Source of the DNA: Candidatus Kerfeldbacteria bacterium
GTDB lineage: Bacteria; Patescibacteriota; Patescibacteriia; UBA9570
DNA: 37,366 nucleotides
Direction of reading: 5' to 3'
Assembly (NCBI GenBank): GCA_016182495.1
Contig: JACPGK010000002.1
Coordinates: 76,581-113,946, forward strand
Each line of letters starts with the position of its first letter. Positions within the stretch are counted from its first letter, which is position 1. This document shows, in pieces, positions 24,986 to 32,046 of the stretch. Made by a program: the position numbers and the translations under genes. Below the pieces are notes generated by a model. That model had not been told where the DNA came from. It ran no database searches and saw only the letters and a list, made by a program, of their open reading frames with translations.

Positions 24986-25023
24986 CGTTTGTTGTGGAAA
25001 TATTTTAAGACTATAAACACAAC
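24954..25023 (+). promoter_or_regulatory. thr attenuator: alternative pairing segments
   Basis: GTTGTGG (24991-24997) can pair with CCACAAC in the Thr codons (24954-24960), all 7 bp. Alternatively its first six bases pair with CACAAC at 25018-25023, which overlaps the first bases of the terminator stem. A small CCACC/GGTGG hairpin also spans the end of the leader peptide. A ribosome stalled for Thr-tRNA would cover the first segment, free GTTGTGG and favour the antiterminator. The antiterminator pairing is short, so the mechanism is plausible but unproved. Confidence 0.65.
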
Positions 25024-25051
25024 CGACCTCAGCCAAGAGGTCGGTTTTTTT
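25021..25051 (+). terminator. attenuator terminator upstream of thrA
   Basis: Perfect 10-bp stem AACCGACCTC (25021-25030) / GAGGTCGGTT (25037-25046), 6-nt loop, then a T-run reaching 25051. It lies 23 nt before the thrA ATG, so it must be read through for the operon to be expressed. Confidence 0.93.
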
Positions 25052-25074
25052 AATGTTTAATTCAATCTATTATT

Positions 25075-27522
25075 ATGAAAATCCTTAAATTCGGCGGCTC
25101 GTCGGTAGCCAATGCAGAAAATATTAGTAAAGTCATTCAAATCATTTCTAAATCTCTAAACGAAAGTAGAGGTTTGATTGTTGTTGTTTCCGCTCTTGGC
25201 GGTGTAACCGATAATCTAATAAAAATTGCTTCACTTGCTTCTGCGCACAATGACGAATACAAAAAATTGTTAGATTTGTTAGTAAATCAGCACAATGAGA
25301 CAATTGAAAAACTCATTGATTCAAATGGACGAAAGCTAGTGCTAAGACAAGCTCAAACTAAATATGATGAACTGAGCGGGTTACTTCAAGGTATATACCT
25401 ACTTGGTGAGCTCCCTCTGCGCGCTTTGGATAAAATTATGAGTTTTGGTGAGCAACTGTCGGCTTATATCATCAGCGAAGCGATAGGGGCCAAAAAATAT
25501 AGCTGTCAATTCGTTGATTCACGTAATTTGATAAAAACTGATGATAGTTTTGGTTCAGCCAATGTAGATGTTAGCAAGACCTATGAGCTGCTTGCAGATT
25601 ATTTTCAGTCCCATCAAGGACTCTCAATAATGGGAGGCTTTATAGCCTCTAACTTTGATGAGATTACTACCACTCTTGGGCGCGGAGGCTCTGATTACAC
25701 CGCTTCCTTGGTGGGAGCGGCAGTAAATGCCGAGGTGATTGAAATATGGACCGATGTTGATGGAGTAATGACAGCCGACCCTCGCAAAGTAAAAGACGCC
25801 TTTCCACTTTCTCAAATATCCTATGAAGAAGCTGGTGAGCTTGCTCATTTTGGCGCAAAAGTCATTCATCCAAAAACTATGAAACCGGCACGGTTGAAGA
25901 ATATACCAATTGATATAAAAAACACATTCAACCCGCAGGCTGCAGGTACGAGAATAGGTAATGGACAATCCGATCAAAATTTTCTGATCAAAGGGATATC
26001 TTCGTTGGGCGATATTGCATTATTGCGCGTGCAGTCAAACAATGGAAAAAGTATTGGAGAAGTAGCTGCAAAAATTTTTGACGTTTTTTCACGCTGTGAA
26101 GTTGAAGTGTTGCTAATAACGCAAGCCTCACATGAGCGCTCTATTTCAGTTGCGATAAATAAAAACCAGGCAGTGAAAGCAAAAATTGCCATTGAGAATG
26201 CTTTTGCGCTTGAGCTGAAAGCAAAAGAGATGTTGCCCGTTTCTGTCGGAGAAAATCTTTCTATAGTCGCGATTGTGGGAAAACACATGAAGGGGGTACA
26301 CGGCATATCGGGTAAGTTATTTAACACTTTGGGCACAAACAAAGTCAATGTGGTAGCTATTGCTCAAGGGTCATCAGAATTAAATGTTTCTGCCGTCATT
26401 AGTTCAGACGACGAGGTGAAAGCACTGCATGCAATACACAGAGCGTTTTTTGGCGCAGAAAAAGCGCTTATCAACTTGTTTCTAATCGGTACTGGATTGG
26501 TGGGCTCAACGCTGCTTAAACAAATTAAAGATTCGCAAGTTCCTATTCGTATTTGCGGTTTAGCAAACAGCAAAAGCGCATATTTTGATAGTAATGGGAT
26601 TCCTCTGCAATTTTGGGGCAAAAAACTAGCCAACAATAAGCCGATTACTGCAAAGGACTTTGTTAATCAAATGACCAAATTAAATTTACCAAACAGTGTT
26701 TTTGTTGATTGTACTGCCAGCGAAGAAATGGGTACAATTTATGAATCAATTTTGAAGGCTGGTATTTCCATTGTAACTCCTAATAAAAAAGCGAATTCAG
26801 GCTCGCTAGGGCTATATCGAAAATTGCATGATCTGGCCAAAGAAAATAATGCGCATTTTCTATATGAAACCAATGTAGGAGCAGGCCTCCCAATTCTTCA
26901 TAGTGTGCAAAATCTTATGAGCAGTGGTGACAAAATAAAAAAAATAGAGGGCGTACTTTCCGGAACGCTCAGTTACATTTTCAATTCTTTTTCATCTGGC
27001 AATAAAAAGTTAAGCGAGATTGTTCGTGAAGCAAAGAAGAAAGGATTTACAGAACCAGATCCACGAGACGACCTAAATGGCAAGGATGTAGCTCGAAAAA
27101 TACTTATTCTTGCTAGAGAGATCGGTCTTGCGCTAGAGCCTGAACAAGTCCAAGTTGAGCCATTATTACCAGCCAAATGCTTTTCGACCAACTCCGTTGA
27201 TGATTTTTTCTTTGAATTAGAGAAACTAGATAAAGATTTTGAAAAAAGAAAGAAACAAATTGTTAAACAGAACAAAGTGCTTCGATACATTGCAGTACTC
27301 GAGAATGGAAAGGCGCGGGTACAACTTCAAGAAATAAGTCAAAACCACCCCTTTTACCATCTCTCCGGCAGTGACAATATAATTTCTATATCAACACAGC
27401 GATACAACAATACGCCACTTGTCATTAAAGGGCCCGGAGCGGGAGCCGAGGTAACTGCCGGTGGAGTGCTTGCGGATATTCTTAATATTTTTAATCATTT
27501 CTCTTATGCAAAACTCAAATAG
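25075..27522 (+). CDS. thrA: bifunctional aspartokinase / homoserine dehydrogenase
   Basis: 815 aa, standard ThrA length. It catalyses aspartate to aspartyl phosphate and aspartate semialdehyde to homoserine. The kinase half starts MKILKFGGSSVAN and has SALGGVTD, LGRGGSDYTASLVGAA and EIWTDVDGV. Two ACT-like regulatory segments follow (LRVQSNNGKSIGEVAAKIFDV; VSVGENLSIVAIVG). The dehydrogenase half begins near 468 with LIGTGLVGSTLL (Gly472) for NAD(P), then TPNKKAN, YETNVGAGLPIL, EGVLSGTLSYIFNSF and DLNGKDVARKILILARE (catalytic Lys and Asp). It is the first gene after the attenuator and overlaps asd by 17 nt. ACT domains suggest feedback by threonine. Confidence 0.96.
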   Translation: MKILKFGGSSVANAENISKVIQIISKSLNESRGLIVVVSALGGVTDNLIKIASLASAHNDEYKKLLDLLVNQHNETIEKLIDSNGRKLVLRQAQTKYDELSGLLQGIYLLGELPLRALDKIMSFGEQLSAYIISEAIGAKKYSCQFVDSRNLIKTDDSFGSANVDVSKTYELLADYFQSHQGLSIMGGFIASNFDEITTTLGRGGSDYTASLVGAAVNAEVIEIWTDVDGVMTADPRKVKDAFPLSQISYEEAGELAHFGAKVIHPKTMKPARLKNIPIDIKNTFNPQAAGTRIGNGQSDQNFLIKGISSLGDIALLRVQSNNGKSIGEVAAKIFDVFSRCEVEVLLITQASHERSISVAINKNQAVKAKIAIENAFALELKAKEMLPVSVGENLSIVAIVGKHMKGVHGISGKLFNTLGTNKVNVVAIAQGSSELNVSAVISSDDEVKALHAIHRAFFGAEKALINLFLIGTGLVGSTLLKQIKDSQVPIRICGLANSKSAYFDSNGIPLQFWGKKLANNKPITAKDFVNQMTKLNLPNSVFVDCTASEEMGTIYESILKAGISIVTPNKKANSGSLGLYRKLHDLAKENNAHFLYETNVGAGLPILHSVQNLMSSGDKIKKIEGVLSGTLSYIFNSFSSGNKKLSEIVREAKKKGFTEPDPRDDLNGKDVARKILILAREIGLALEPEQVQVEPLLPAKCFSTNSVDDFFFELEKLDKDFEKRKKQIVKQNKVLRYIAVLENGKARVQLQEISQNHPFYHLSGSDNIISISTQRYNNTPLVIKGPGAGAEVTAGGVLADILNIFNHFSYAKLK

Positions 27523-28597
27523 CAAAATTCAAGTTGGTATTCTCGGCGCGACTGGCATGGTTGGCCAACGATTTATTTCTCTACTAGAAAACCATCCGTG
27601 GTTTGAAGTAGTTTGTGTGGCCGCTTCAGTGCGTTCTGCGGGGAAAAGCTACGCTGAGGCAGTTGCAGGGCGATGGTCACAGAAAAAGCCGATACCGAAA
27701 AAAATCGGCGCACTCATGGTTTATTCCGTTGCGCATGATGTAGAAAAGATTGCTGGCAAAGTAAGTTTTGTTTTTTCAGCTATTGAGGCTGAGAAAGATT
27801 TCATCAAACACATAGAAGAATTATACGCTTCGTATGACATCCCAGTTGTGTCAAATAATTCCGCTCATAGATGGACTGATGACGTACCGATGATCATGCC
27901 CGAAATAAACCCAGACCACCTACGCATGATTGATTTGCAACGCAAACATCGTGGTTGGAAAAAAGGATTTATCATCACTAAACCAAATTGTTCAATCCAA
28001 TGTTATGTGCCACTACTGCAAGCTTGGAGGAAATTTGAACCGCAAGATGTTGTTGTATCAACGTATCAGGCAATTTCAGGCGCAGGCAAAACTTTTGAAA
28101 CTTGGCCTGAAATGGTTGATAACGTAATCCCTTACATTGGCGGAGAAGAAGAAAAATCCGAAAACGAACCCTCGAAAATTTGGGCAGAAATCAGTAACAA
28201 TAAATTTGAACTGGCCGAAATACCAAAGATTTCTGCAAACTGTATTCGTGTACCTATATCTGACGGACACATGGCCGCAATCAATATTCGATTCAAAAAA
28301 GAAGTGAACAAAGATGAGCTGATAAAGACACTCAAAGAATTTAAAAATCCTTTGAGCTCATTGCAGTTACCATCCGCGCCAGAACCCTTTATCACCTATT
28401 TTGAAGAAGATAATCGGCCACAAACCCGCCTTGATCGCGATTTGCTGGGAGGAATGGGCATTAGTGTTGGTCGGATAAGAAAAGATTCTGTTTTGGGTTG
28501 GAAATGCGTTGCATTATCACACAACACATTGCGCGGTGCCGCTGGTGGGAGCGTACTAAATGCTGAATTGCTTTTCAGAAAGGGTTATCTAACTTAA
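27506..28597 (+). CDS. asd: aspartate-semialdehyde dehydrogenase, archaeal/fungal type
   Basis: 363 aa from the ATG at 27506 (MQNSNSKIQVGILGATGMVGQRF). An earlier in-frame ATG at 27461 lies deep inside thrA and is less likely. It reduces aspartyl phosphate to the semialdehyde. Seen: NADP loop GATGMVG, VSNNSAHRW, PMIMPEINPDHL, TKPNCSIQC with the nucleophile Cys162, YQAISGAGKTFETWPEM, NVIPYIGGEEEKSENEP and RVPISDGHMAAINIRF. The GEEEK-x-x-x-EP block and overall shape match the archaeal/fungal (Hom2-like) class rather than the E. coli type. It overlaps thrA and is followed 4 nt later by the P-loop kinase. Confidence 0.94.
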   Translation: MQNSNSKIQVGILGATGMVGQRFISLLENHPWFEVVCVAASVRSAGKSYAEAVAGRWSQKKPIPKKIGALMVYSVAHDVEKIAGKVSFVFSAIEAEKDFIKHIEELYASYDIPVVSNNSAHRWTDDVPMIMPEINPDHLRMIDLQRKHRGWKKGFIITKPNCSIQCYVPLLQAWRKFEPQDVVVSTYQAISGAGKTFETWPEMVDNVIPYIGGEEEKSENEPSKIWAEISNNKFELAEIPKISANCIRVPISDGHMAAINIRFKKEVNKDELIKTLKEFKNPLSSLQLPSAPEPFITYFEEDNRPQTRLDRDLLGGMGISVGRIRKDSVLGWKCVALSHNTLRGAAGGSVLNAELLFRKGYLT

Positions 28598-28601
28598 TGC
28601 T

Positions 28602-29273
28602 ATGAAATTATCGAAATCACAATTTGAAAAATTTTTGGAAGAAAACCGACTTATTTTGAGCTTTATCGGAATGTCCAATATTGGAAAGACATACTGGTCT
28701 AAAAAGCTGCAAGATTTAGGCTTTAGGCACATTAACTGCGATGATTTGATTGAAAAAAAGCTAACTCCAGTTCTAAAAGAATTGGAATATTCAGGAATTG
28801 AGGACGTTTCAAGATGGATGGGGCAACCTTATGAAGAAAAATTTTTTGCCAACCAGCATAAATACGTATCATTTGAAAAAGAAGTGATGGAAGAAATTTT
28901 CTCAGAGATTAAAAATATCAACAATAGAAACATAATTATAGATACGACAGGGAGTGTCGTTCACACTGGTAAAAATATTACTGAAAAACTCAAACAATAT
29001 TCTATGGTGATTTACATCGCGGGTTCTGAAGATATGAAGGAGGAAATGTTCAAGAAATACATGGAAAAACCTAAACCCGTAGTTTTTGGCGATGTTTATA
29101 ATCAAGAACAAAGCGGGACACAACTACAGGCATTGAGTAGATGTTATAGAAAATTGCTCAACCTACGAAGCGCATTGTATGCTCAATGTGCTGATGTTGT
29201 TATCCCCCGAGAGGCAATCGTCAATGATATAACTGTTAGTCAATTCATTTCACTTATAAAACACGCAATATGA
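28602..29273 (+). CDS. shikimate-kinase-like P-loop kinase, candidate homoserine kinase
   Basis: 223 aa. Walker A GMSNIGKT lies at 23-30 after a beta strand (LILSFI). FRHINCDDLIEKK (D47, D48) matches the shikimate kinase F-x-D-x-D-x-x-I-E block, and IIIDTTGSVVHTG (111-123) sits where shikimate kinase has the GGGVV substrate loop. A basic helix (LSRCYRKLLNLR) could form the lid. The GGG loop is changed to TTG, and the shikimate-binding Arg after the GE-x-x-FR region is not recognisable, so shikimate is unlikely to be the substrate. The gene lies between asd and thrC (4-nt overlap) in an operon lacking thrB, exactly where homoserine kinase is needed. Eukaryotic THNSL1 proteins fuse a shikimate-kinase-like domain to threonine synthase, a parallel association. 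Function is inference. Confidence 0.75.
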   Translation: MKLSKSQFEKFLEENRLILSFIGMSNIGKTYWSKKLQDLGFRHINCDDLIEKKLTPVLKELEYSGIEDVSRWMGQPYEEKFFANQHKYVSFEKEVMEEIFSEIKNINNRNIIIDTTGSVVHTGKNITEKLKQYSMVIYIAGSEDMKEEMFKKYMEKPKPVVFGDVYNQEQSGTQLQALSRCYRKLLNLRSALYAQCADVVIPREAIVNDITVSQFISLIKHAI

Positions 29274-30565
29274 AATTTTACAGCACTAACAAAAAAAGTC
29301 CCGCAGTTGATCTTGAAGAAGCCATTATGAATGGTCTCGCTCCCGATGGTGGCCTCTATATGCCAGAGGCTATACCTAAACTCACTAATGATTTTTTTAA
29401 TCGAGCAAGCTCACTCTCATTTCAGGATATAGCCTTTGAGGTAGGCAAAAACTTTTTTATGCCAGTGATACCGGAAAATGTGTTGAGAATCATGGTACAG
29501 GAATCATTTAATTTTGATGTTCCGATAGTCAAACTCGATAAACACTTACATGTTCTTGAGTTATTTCACGGCCCTACCTGTGCTTTTAAGGATTTTGCCG
29601 CTCGGTTTATGGCTAGGCTCTTTGGTTTTTTTGCGGAAAGAGCACAAAAAGAAATAACAATTCTTGTAGCTACGTCGGGTGACACTGGTAGTGCGGTTGC
29701 GCATGGATTTTTGAATGTCATAGGAGTTAAAGTAATTATCCTTTACCCAAGCGGAAAAGTAAGTCCCTTGCAAGAAAAACAGCTCACGGGAATGGGGGAA
29801 AATATTACTGCACTAGAGATTCAAGGTACTTTTGATGATTGCCAAAAACTTGCGAAGCAGGCTTTTCTCGATAGGGAGCTAAGACAAAAAATAAATCTTG
29901 CTTCGGCAAATTCCATTAACGTTGCGCGCCTATTACCCCAATCTTTTTACTATGTATACCTTTGCGCGCAACTTAATGATAAAAAGCTGCCAATAGTTGT
30001 GTCTGTGCCGAGCGGTAATTTCGGAAATTTGACGGCTGGAGTCATTGCTAAAAAAATGGGTTCTCCTATAGCGAAATTTGTTGCGGCTACTAACAGCAAC
30101 GATGTCGTACCAAAGTATTTGCGTACAGGTAATTTTCGGCCAATACCTTCCGTTTCTACTATTTCAAATGCTATGGATGTTGGTAATCCCAGCAATTTTG
30201 CAAGAATGCTTGATCTATACGCAAACGATGTCGAAAAAATGAGGACAGACATATTTGGTATAAGTTTTTCTGATGTTGCCACAAGAGGGGCAATTTTAGA
30301 TGTTTTTCAAAAATACCGCTATATCATGGATCCTCATGGAGCAGTTGCATATCTTGGGTTGCAAGATTTTCTAAATAAGTCTAAAGGCTATTCAGGTATA
30401 TTTTTAGAAACCGCTCATCCAGCAAAATTTTTTGAAGAGGTAGAAAATGTAATAAAAGAGTCTGTATCAATGCCAGATAGACTAAAGAGTTACCTTGAGC
30501 GCGAAAAGCGAGCTTTTTTATTAAAAAACGAGTTTTCGGAACTCAAAAATTTTCTTCTGCAGTAA
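29270..30565 (+). CDS. thrC: threonine synthase
   Basis: 431 aa, the longer ThrC type. It converts O-phosphohomoserine to threonine with PLP. The N-terminal FYSTNKKSPAVDLEEAIMNGLAPDGGLYMPE is diagnostic. HGPTCAFKDFAARFMARLF carries the PLP lysine K107. TSGDTGSAVAHGFL binds phosphate, and SANSINVARLLPQSFYYVY and VSVPSGNFGNLTAGVIAKKMG complete the fold. Its ATG overlaps the stop of the kinase gene as ATGA, so the kinase and the synthase are translationally coupled, consistent with the kinase making its substrate. Confidence 0.96.
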   Translation: MKFYSTNKKSPAVDLEEAIMNGLAPDGGLYMPEAIPKLTNDFFNRASSLSFQDIAFEVGKNFFMPVIPENVLRIMVQESFNFDVPIVKLDKHLHVLELFHGPTCAFKDFAARFMARLFGFFAERAQKEITILVATSGDTGSAVAHGFLNVIGVKVIILYPSGKVSPLQEKQLTGMGENITALEIQGTFDDCQKLAKQAFLDRELRQKINLASANSINVARLLPQSFYYVYLCAQLNDKKLPIVVSVPSGNFGNLTAGVIAKKMGSPIAKFVAATNSNDVVPKYLRTGNFRPIPSVSTISNAMDVGNPSNFARMLDLYANDVEKMRTDIFGISFSDVATRGAILDVFQKYRYIMDPHGAVAYLGLQDFLNKSKGYSGIFLETAHPAKFFEEVENVIKESVSMPDRLKSYLEREKRAFLLKNEFSELKNFLLQ

Positions 30566-30638
30566 TTTTGTTTTTCCCATCCTCTCAACCACGACAAAAA
30601 ACCGCCGCCGCCAAAATCTCAAAAAAGAAGTCCAAAAG

Positions 30639-30689
30639 CAGGCGGGCAAAAAGGAAGGGGGTCTGGGGGAGGGAATTTTTGCCCGCCTG
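30639..30689 (+). terminator. long hairpin after thrC, likely operon terminator
   Basis: Perfect 14-bp inverted repeat CAGGCGGGCAAAAA (30639-30652) / TTTTTGCCCGCCTG (30676-30689) with a 23-nt purine-rich loop, followed by TTT. It ends inside the right copy of the 72-bp repeat. The stretch 30566-31041 has no credible gene; it holds this hairpin, two repeat blocks and the interlocked repeats before the recombinase. Confidence 0.55.
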
Positions 30690-30754
30690 TTTCCCGTCGA
30701 AAGCGGGATTGGGTGGGAGCGGTTCCGCCTGTGCGTTAAGCACAGAAGCCGCGG
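30683..30754 (-). repeat. 72-bp inverted repeat, right copy
   Basis: Exact reverse complement of 22686-22757, placing the two copies in opposite orientation about 8 kb apart around the IS elements and the thr operon. It shares two bases with the following recombinase-derived block, so the two repeats are joined head to tail. Confidence 0.92.
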
Positions 30755-30857
30755 CGAATTTTCAGGGTTTTTTGAACTTTCGGGCGCGCCGACGCGCGCC
30801 ACTTTTTCGGTGAGCTGGAGGTTCGACATCCCTTGCGATTTTGTGATTCTGTCTTTG
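30753..30857 (-). repeat. inverted partial copy of the recombinase 3' region
   Basis: Two contiguous blocks, 30753-30826 (74 nt) and 30827-30857 (31 nt), are reverse complements of 31755-31828 and 31680-31710, with one mismatch noticed (GGGCGCGCC against GGTCGCGCC). The 44 nt between the two blocks on the recombinase side (31711-31754) are absent here. On the minus strand this copy reads in one frame DRITKSQGM directly into SNLQLTEKVARVGAPES. Confidence 0.88.
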
Positions 30858-30933
30858 CTCGCCCATAGGGCGAGATTTGCTTTGCCCAACAAAAAGAATT
30901 TTTGCTTTCTTGTTAGAAATGATATACTTAATT

Positions 30934-31020
30934 TGCGTTCAATTCCCACAGGTTGTCTTTTTTAATGGCCGTCCTAGCCCAATTTAAGGCAACTTGAATT
31001 GAACGCACTAGGGCGGTCAT
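30934..31020 (+). repeat. two interlocked inverted repeats upstream of the recombinase
   Basis: Pair A: TGCGTTCAATTC (30934-30945) and its exact complement GAATTGAACGCA (30996-31007). Pair B: ATGGCCGTCCTAG (30965-30977) and CTAGGGCGGTCAT (31008-31020), complementary except at two positions. The order A1-B1-A2-B2 means the stems interleave (a pseudoknot topology or two alternative folds). It could be a recombination site or a regulatory RNA for the recombinase 22 nt downstream; neither can be shown from sequence. Confidence 0.7.
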
Positions 31021-31041
31021 TTAAGTTTTAACCAACAATGT

Positions 31042-31851
31042 ATGCAAAAATTCTTTTTATACGCCCGCAAGTCCACTGATGTTGAGGATAAGCAAGTTTT
31101 GAGTATTGAAGCACAGATCACAGAATTGCGCGCGTACGCAAAACAAGAAAACTTAACTATTGCAAAAGTCTTTATTGAGAAGCAGTCTGCCAAAATTCCA
31201 GGTCGCCCCTTTTTTAACGAAATGCTGAAAAAAATAGAAAACGGCGAGGCGGCCGGAATTTTAGCATGGCACCCCGATAGACTTGCGCGCAATTCTGTGG
31301 ATGGTGGAAAAATTATTTACCTCATTGATTGCGGGCGTATTGCGGCGTTAAAATTTCCACAATTTTGGTTTGAACCAACGCCGCAAGGCAAGTTCATGCT
31401 GAACATTGCCTTTGGGCAAAGCAAATATTATGTGGATTCTCTTTACGAAAATACAAAAAGAGGATTGCGCCAAAAAGTAAGGCGGGGCGAATATCCAAGC
31501 GTTGCGCCAACCGGATACATCAACGACGTGCGAACAAAAACAGTCGTGCAGGATAAGAAAAAAGCCAAGATACTAAAACAAGCGTTTGGGTTATACGCAA
31601 AAGGAAACGCAACGCTTGGAGATATTTCCGACTTTTTGGCGCAACACGGGATTTTATCCCGTGGCGGAAAGAGAATCCACAAAGACAGAATCACAAAATC
31701 GCAAGGGATGAAGCGCTTTTCCCCAAAAAAGCGCTTGCCAAAGAAATCTTTGGCTCGAACCTCCAGCTCACCGAAAAAGTGGCGCGCGTCGGCGCGACCG
31801 AAAGTTCAAAAAACCCTGAAAATTCGCCACAAAACCAATGGGCGGCACTGA
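31042..31851 (+). pseudogene. truncated serine recombinase with frameshifted C-terminal remnant
   Basis: The first ~215 residues are a good serine recombinase: FFLYARKSTDVEDKQVLSIEAQ with the catalytic Ser, AAGILAWHPDRLARN, then the recombinase domain PTGYINDVRTKTVVQDKKKAKILKQAF and DFLAQHGILSRGGKRIHKDRIT. Large members run to roughly 500 aa, with a zinc ribbon and coiled coil; here similarity ends at KDRIT. From about 31690 to 31885 another frame carries a plausible old C terminus (ALAKEIFGSNLQLTEKVARV and NQWAALSAALQS), running up to tRNA-Val. A large internal deletion plus a frame change therefore inactivated it. It was probably the island's original integrase or that of an earlier resident element. 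Confidence 0.78.
31680..31828 (+). repeat. recombinase-side copy of the inverted block, with an extra 44-nt double hairpin
   Basis: Same sequence as 30753-30857 in the opposite orientation, but split by 31711-31754. Those 44 nt consist of two palindromes, AAGCGCTTTT/AAAAGCGCTT and GCCAAAGA-AA-TCTTTGGC. 44 is not a multiple of 3, so presence or absence of this piece switches the reading frame between DRITKSQGM and the SNLQLTEK remnant. Confidence 0.85.
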
Positions 31852-31860
31852 GTGCCGCCC
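31840..31860. repeat. perfect 9-bp hairpin near tRNA-Val
   Basis: GGGCGGCAC (31840-31848), 3-nt loop, GTGCCGCCC (31852-31860). No T-run follows on either side, so it is not a typical terminator. It lies inside the recombinase C-terminal remnant frame, 36 nt from the tRNA-Val 3' end. Confidence 0.7.
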
Positions 31861-31896
31861 TACAATCGGTTGGAAAAATTCCAAAAAGTCAGATAT

Positions 31897-31973
31897 TGGT
31901 GGTCACACCTGGACTCGAACCAGGGACCTCTTCGATGTGAACGAAGCGCTCTAACCAACTGAGCTATGTGACC
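31897..31973 (-). tRNA. tRNA-Val (anticodon CAC), CCA encoded
   Basis: Cloverleaf read by eye on the minus strand: acceptor GGTCACA/TGTGACC, D arm GCTC...GAGC, anticodon stem CTTCG/CGAAG around TTCACAT (anticodon CAC, reads GUG Val), variable AGGTC, T arm CCTGG-TTCGAGT-CCAGG, discriminator A and genomic CCA. Its 3' end faces the island, the usual orientation for integration at a tRNA. Confidence 0.95.
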
Positions 31974-32046
31974 CGGGTGAAGCCTGACTATTGCCTTGCA
32001 TAGCATGCCTTATTTTTAAAAATCTGGCAAGGTGCTGCTCGTACAA

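Larger units (their letters stand above)
22686..31890. mobile_element. genomic island carrying a threonine operon, beside tRNA-Val
   Basis: Between the host FMN reductase promoter and tRNA-Val, gene orientation switches from minus to plus and coding style changes. The block holds a 72-bp inverted repeat at 22686 and 30683, two insertion sequences, a complete thr operon with its own attenuator, and a degraded serine recombinase with an inverted copy of its 3' part. The right edge abuts the CCA end of tRNA-Val, a common integration target. The exact left edge is unclear (between about 22650 and 22686), and no direct repeat of the tRNA end was found there. How it moved is inference; that it is foreign is well supported. 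Confidence 0.72.

Noticed and set aside
30521..30949. 142-aa minus-strand ORF after thrC
   Set aside because: It runs through the recombinase-derived block, the 72-bp repeat and the thrC 3' end in the antisense direction; a chance fusion of repeats.
31840..31860. Hairpin considered as a terminator for the recombinase or tRNA-Val
   Set aside because: No T-run follows in either direction, and it lies within a former coding frame.
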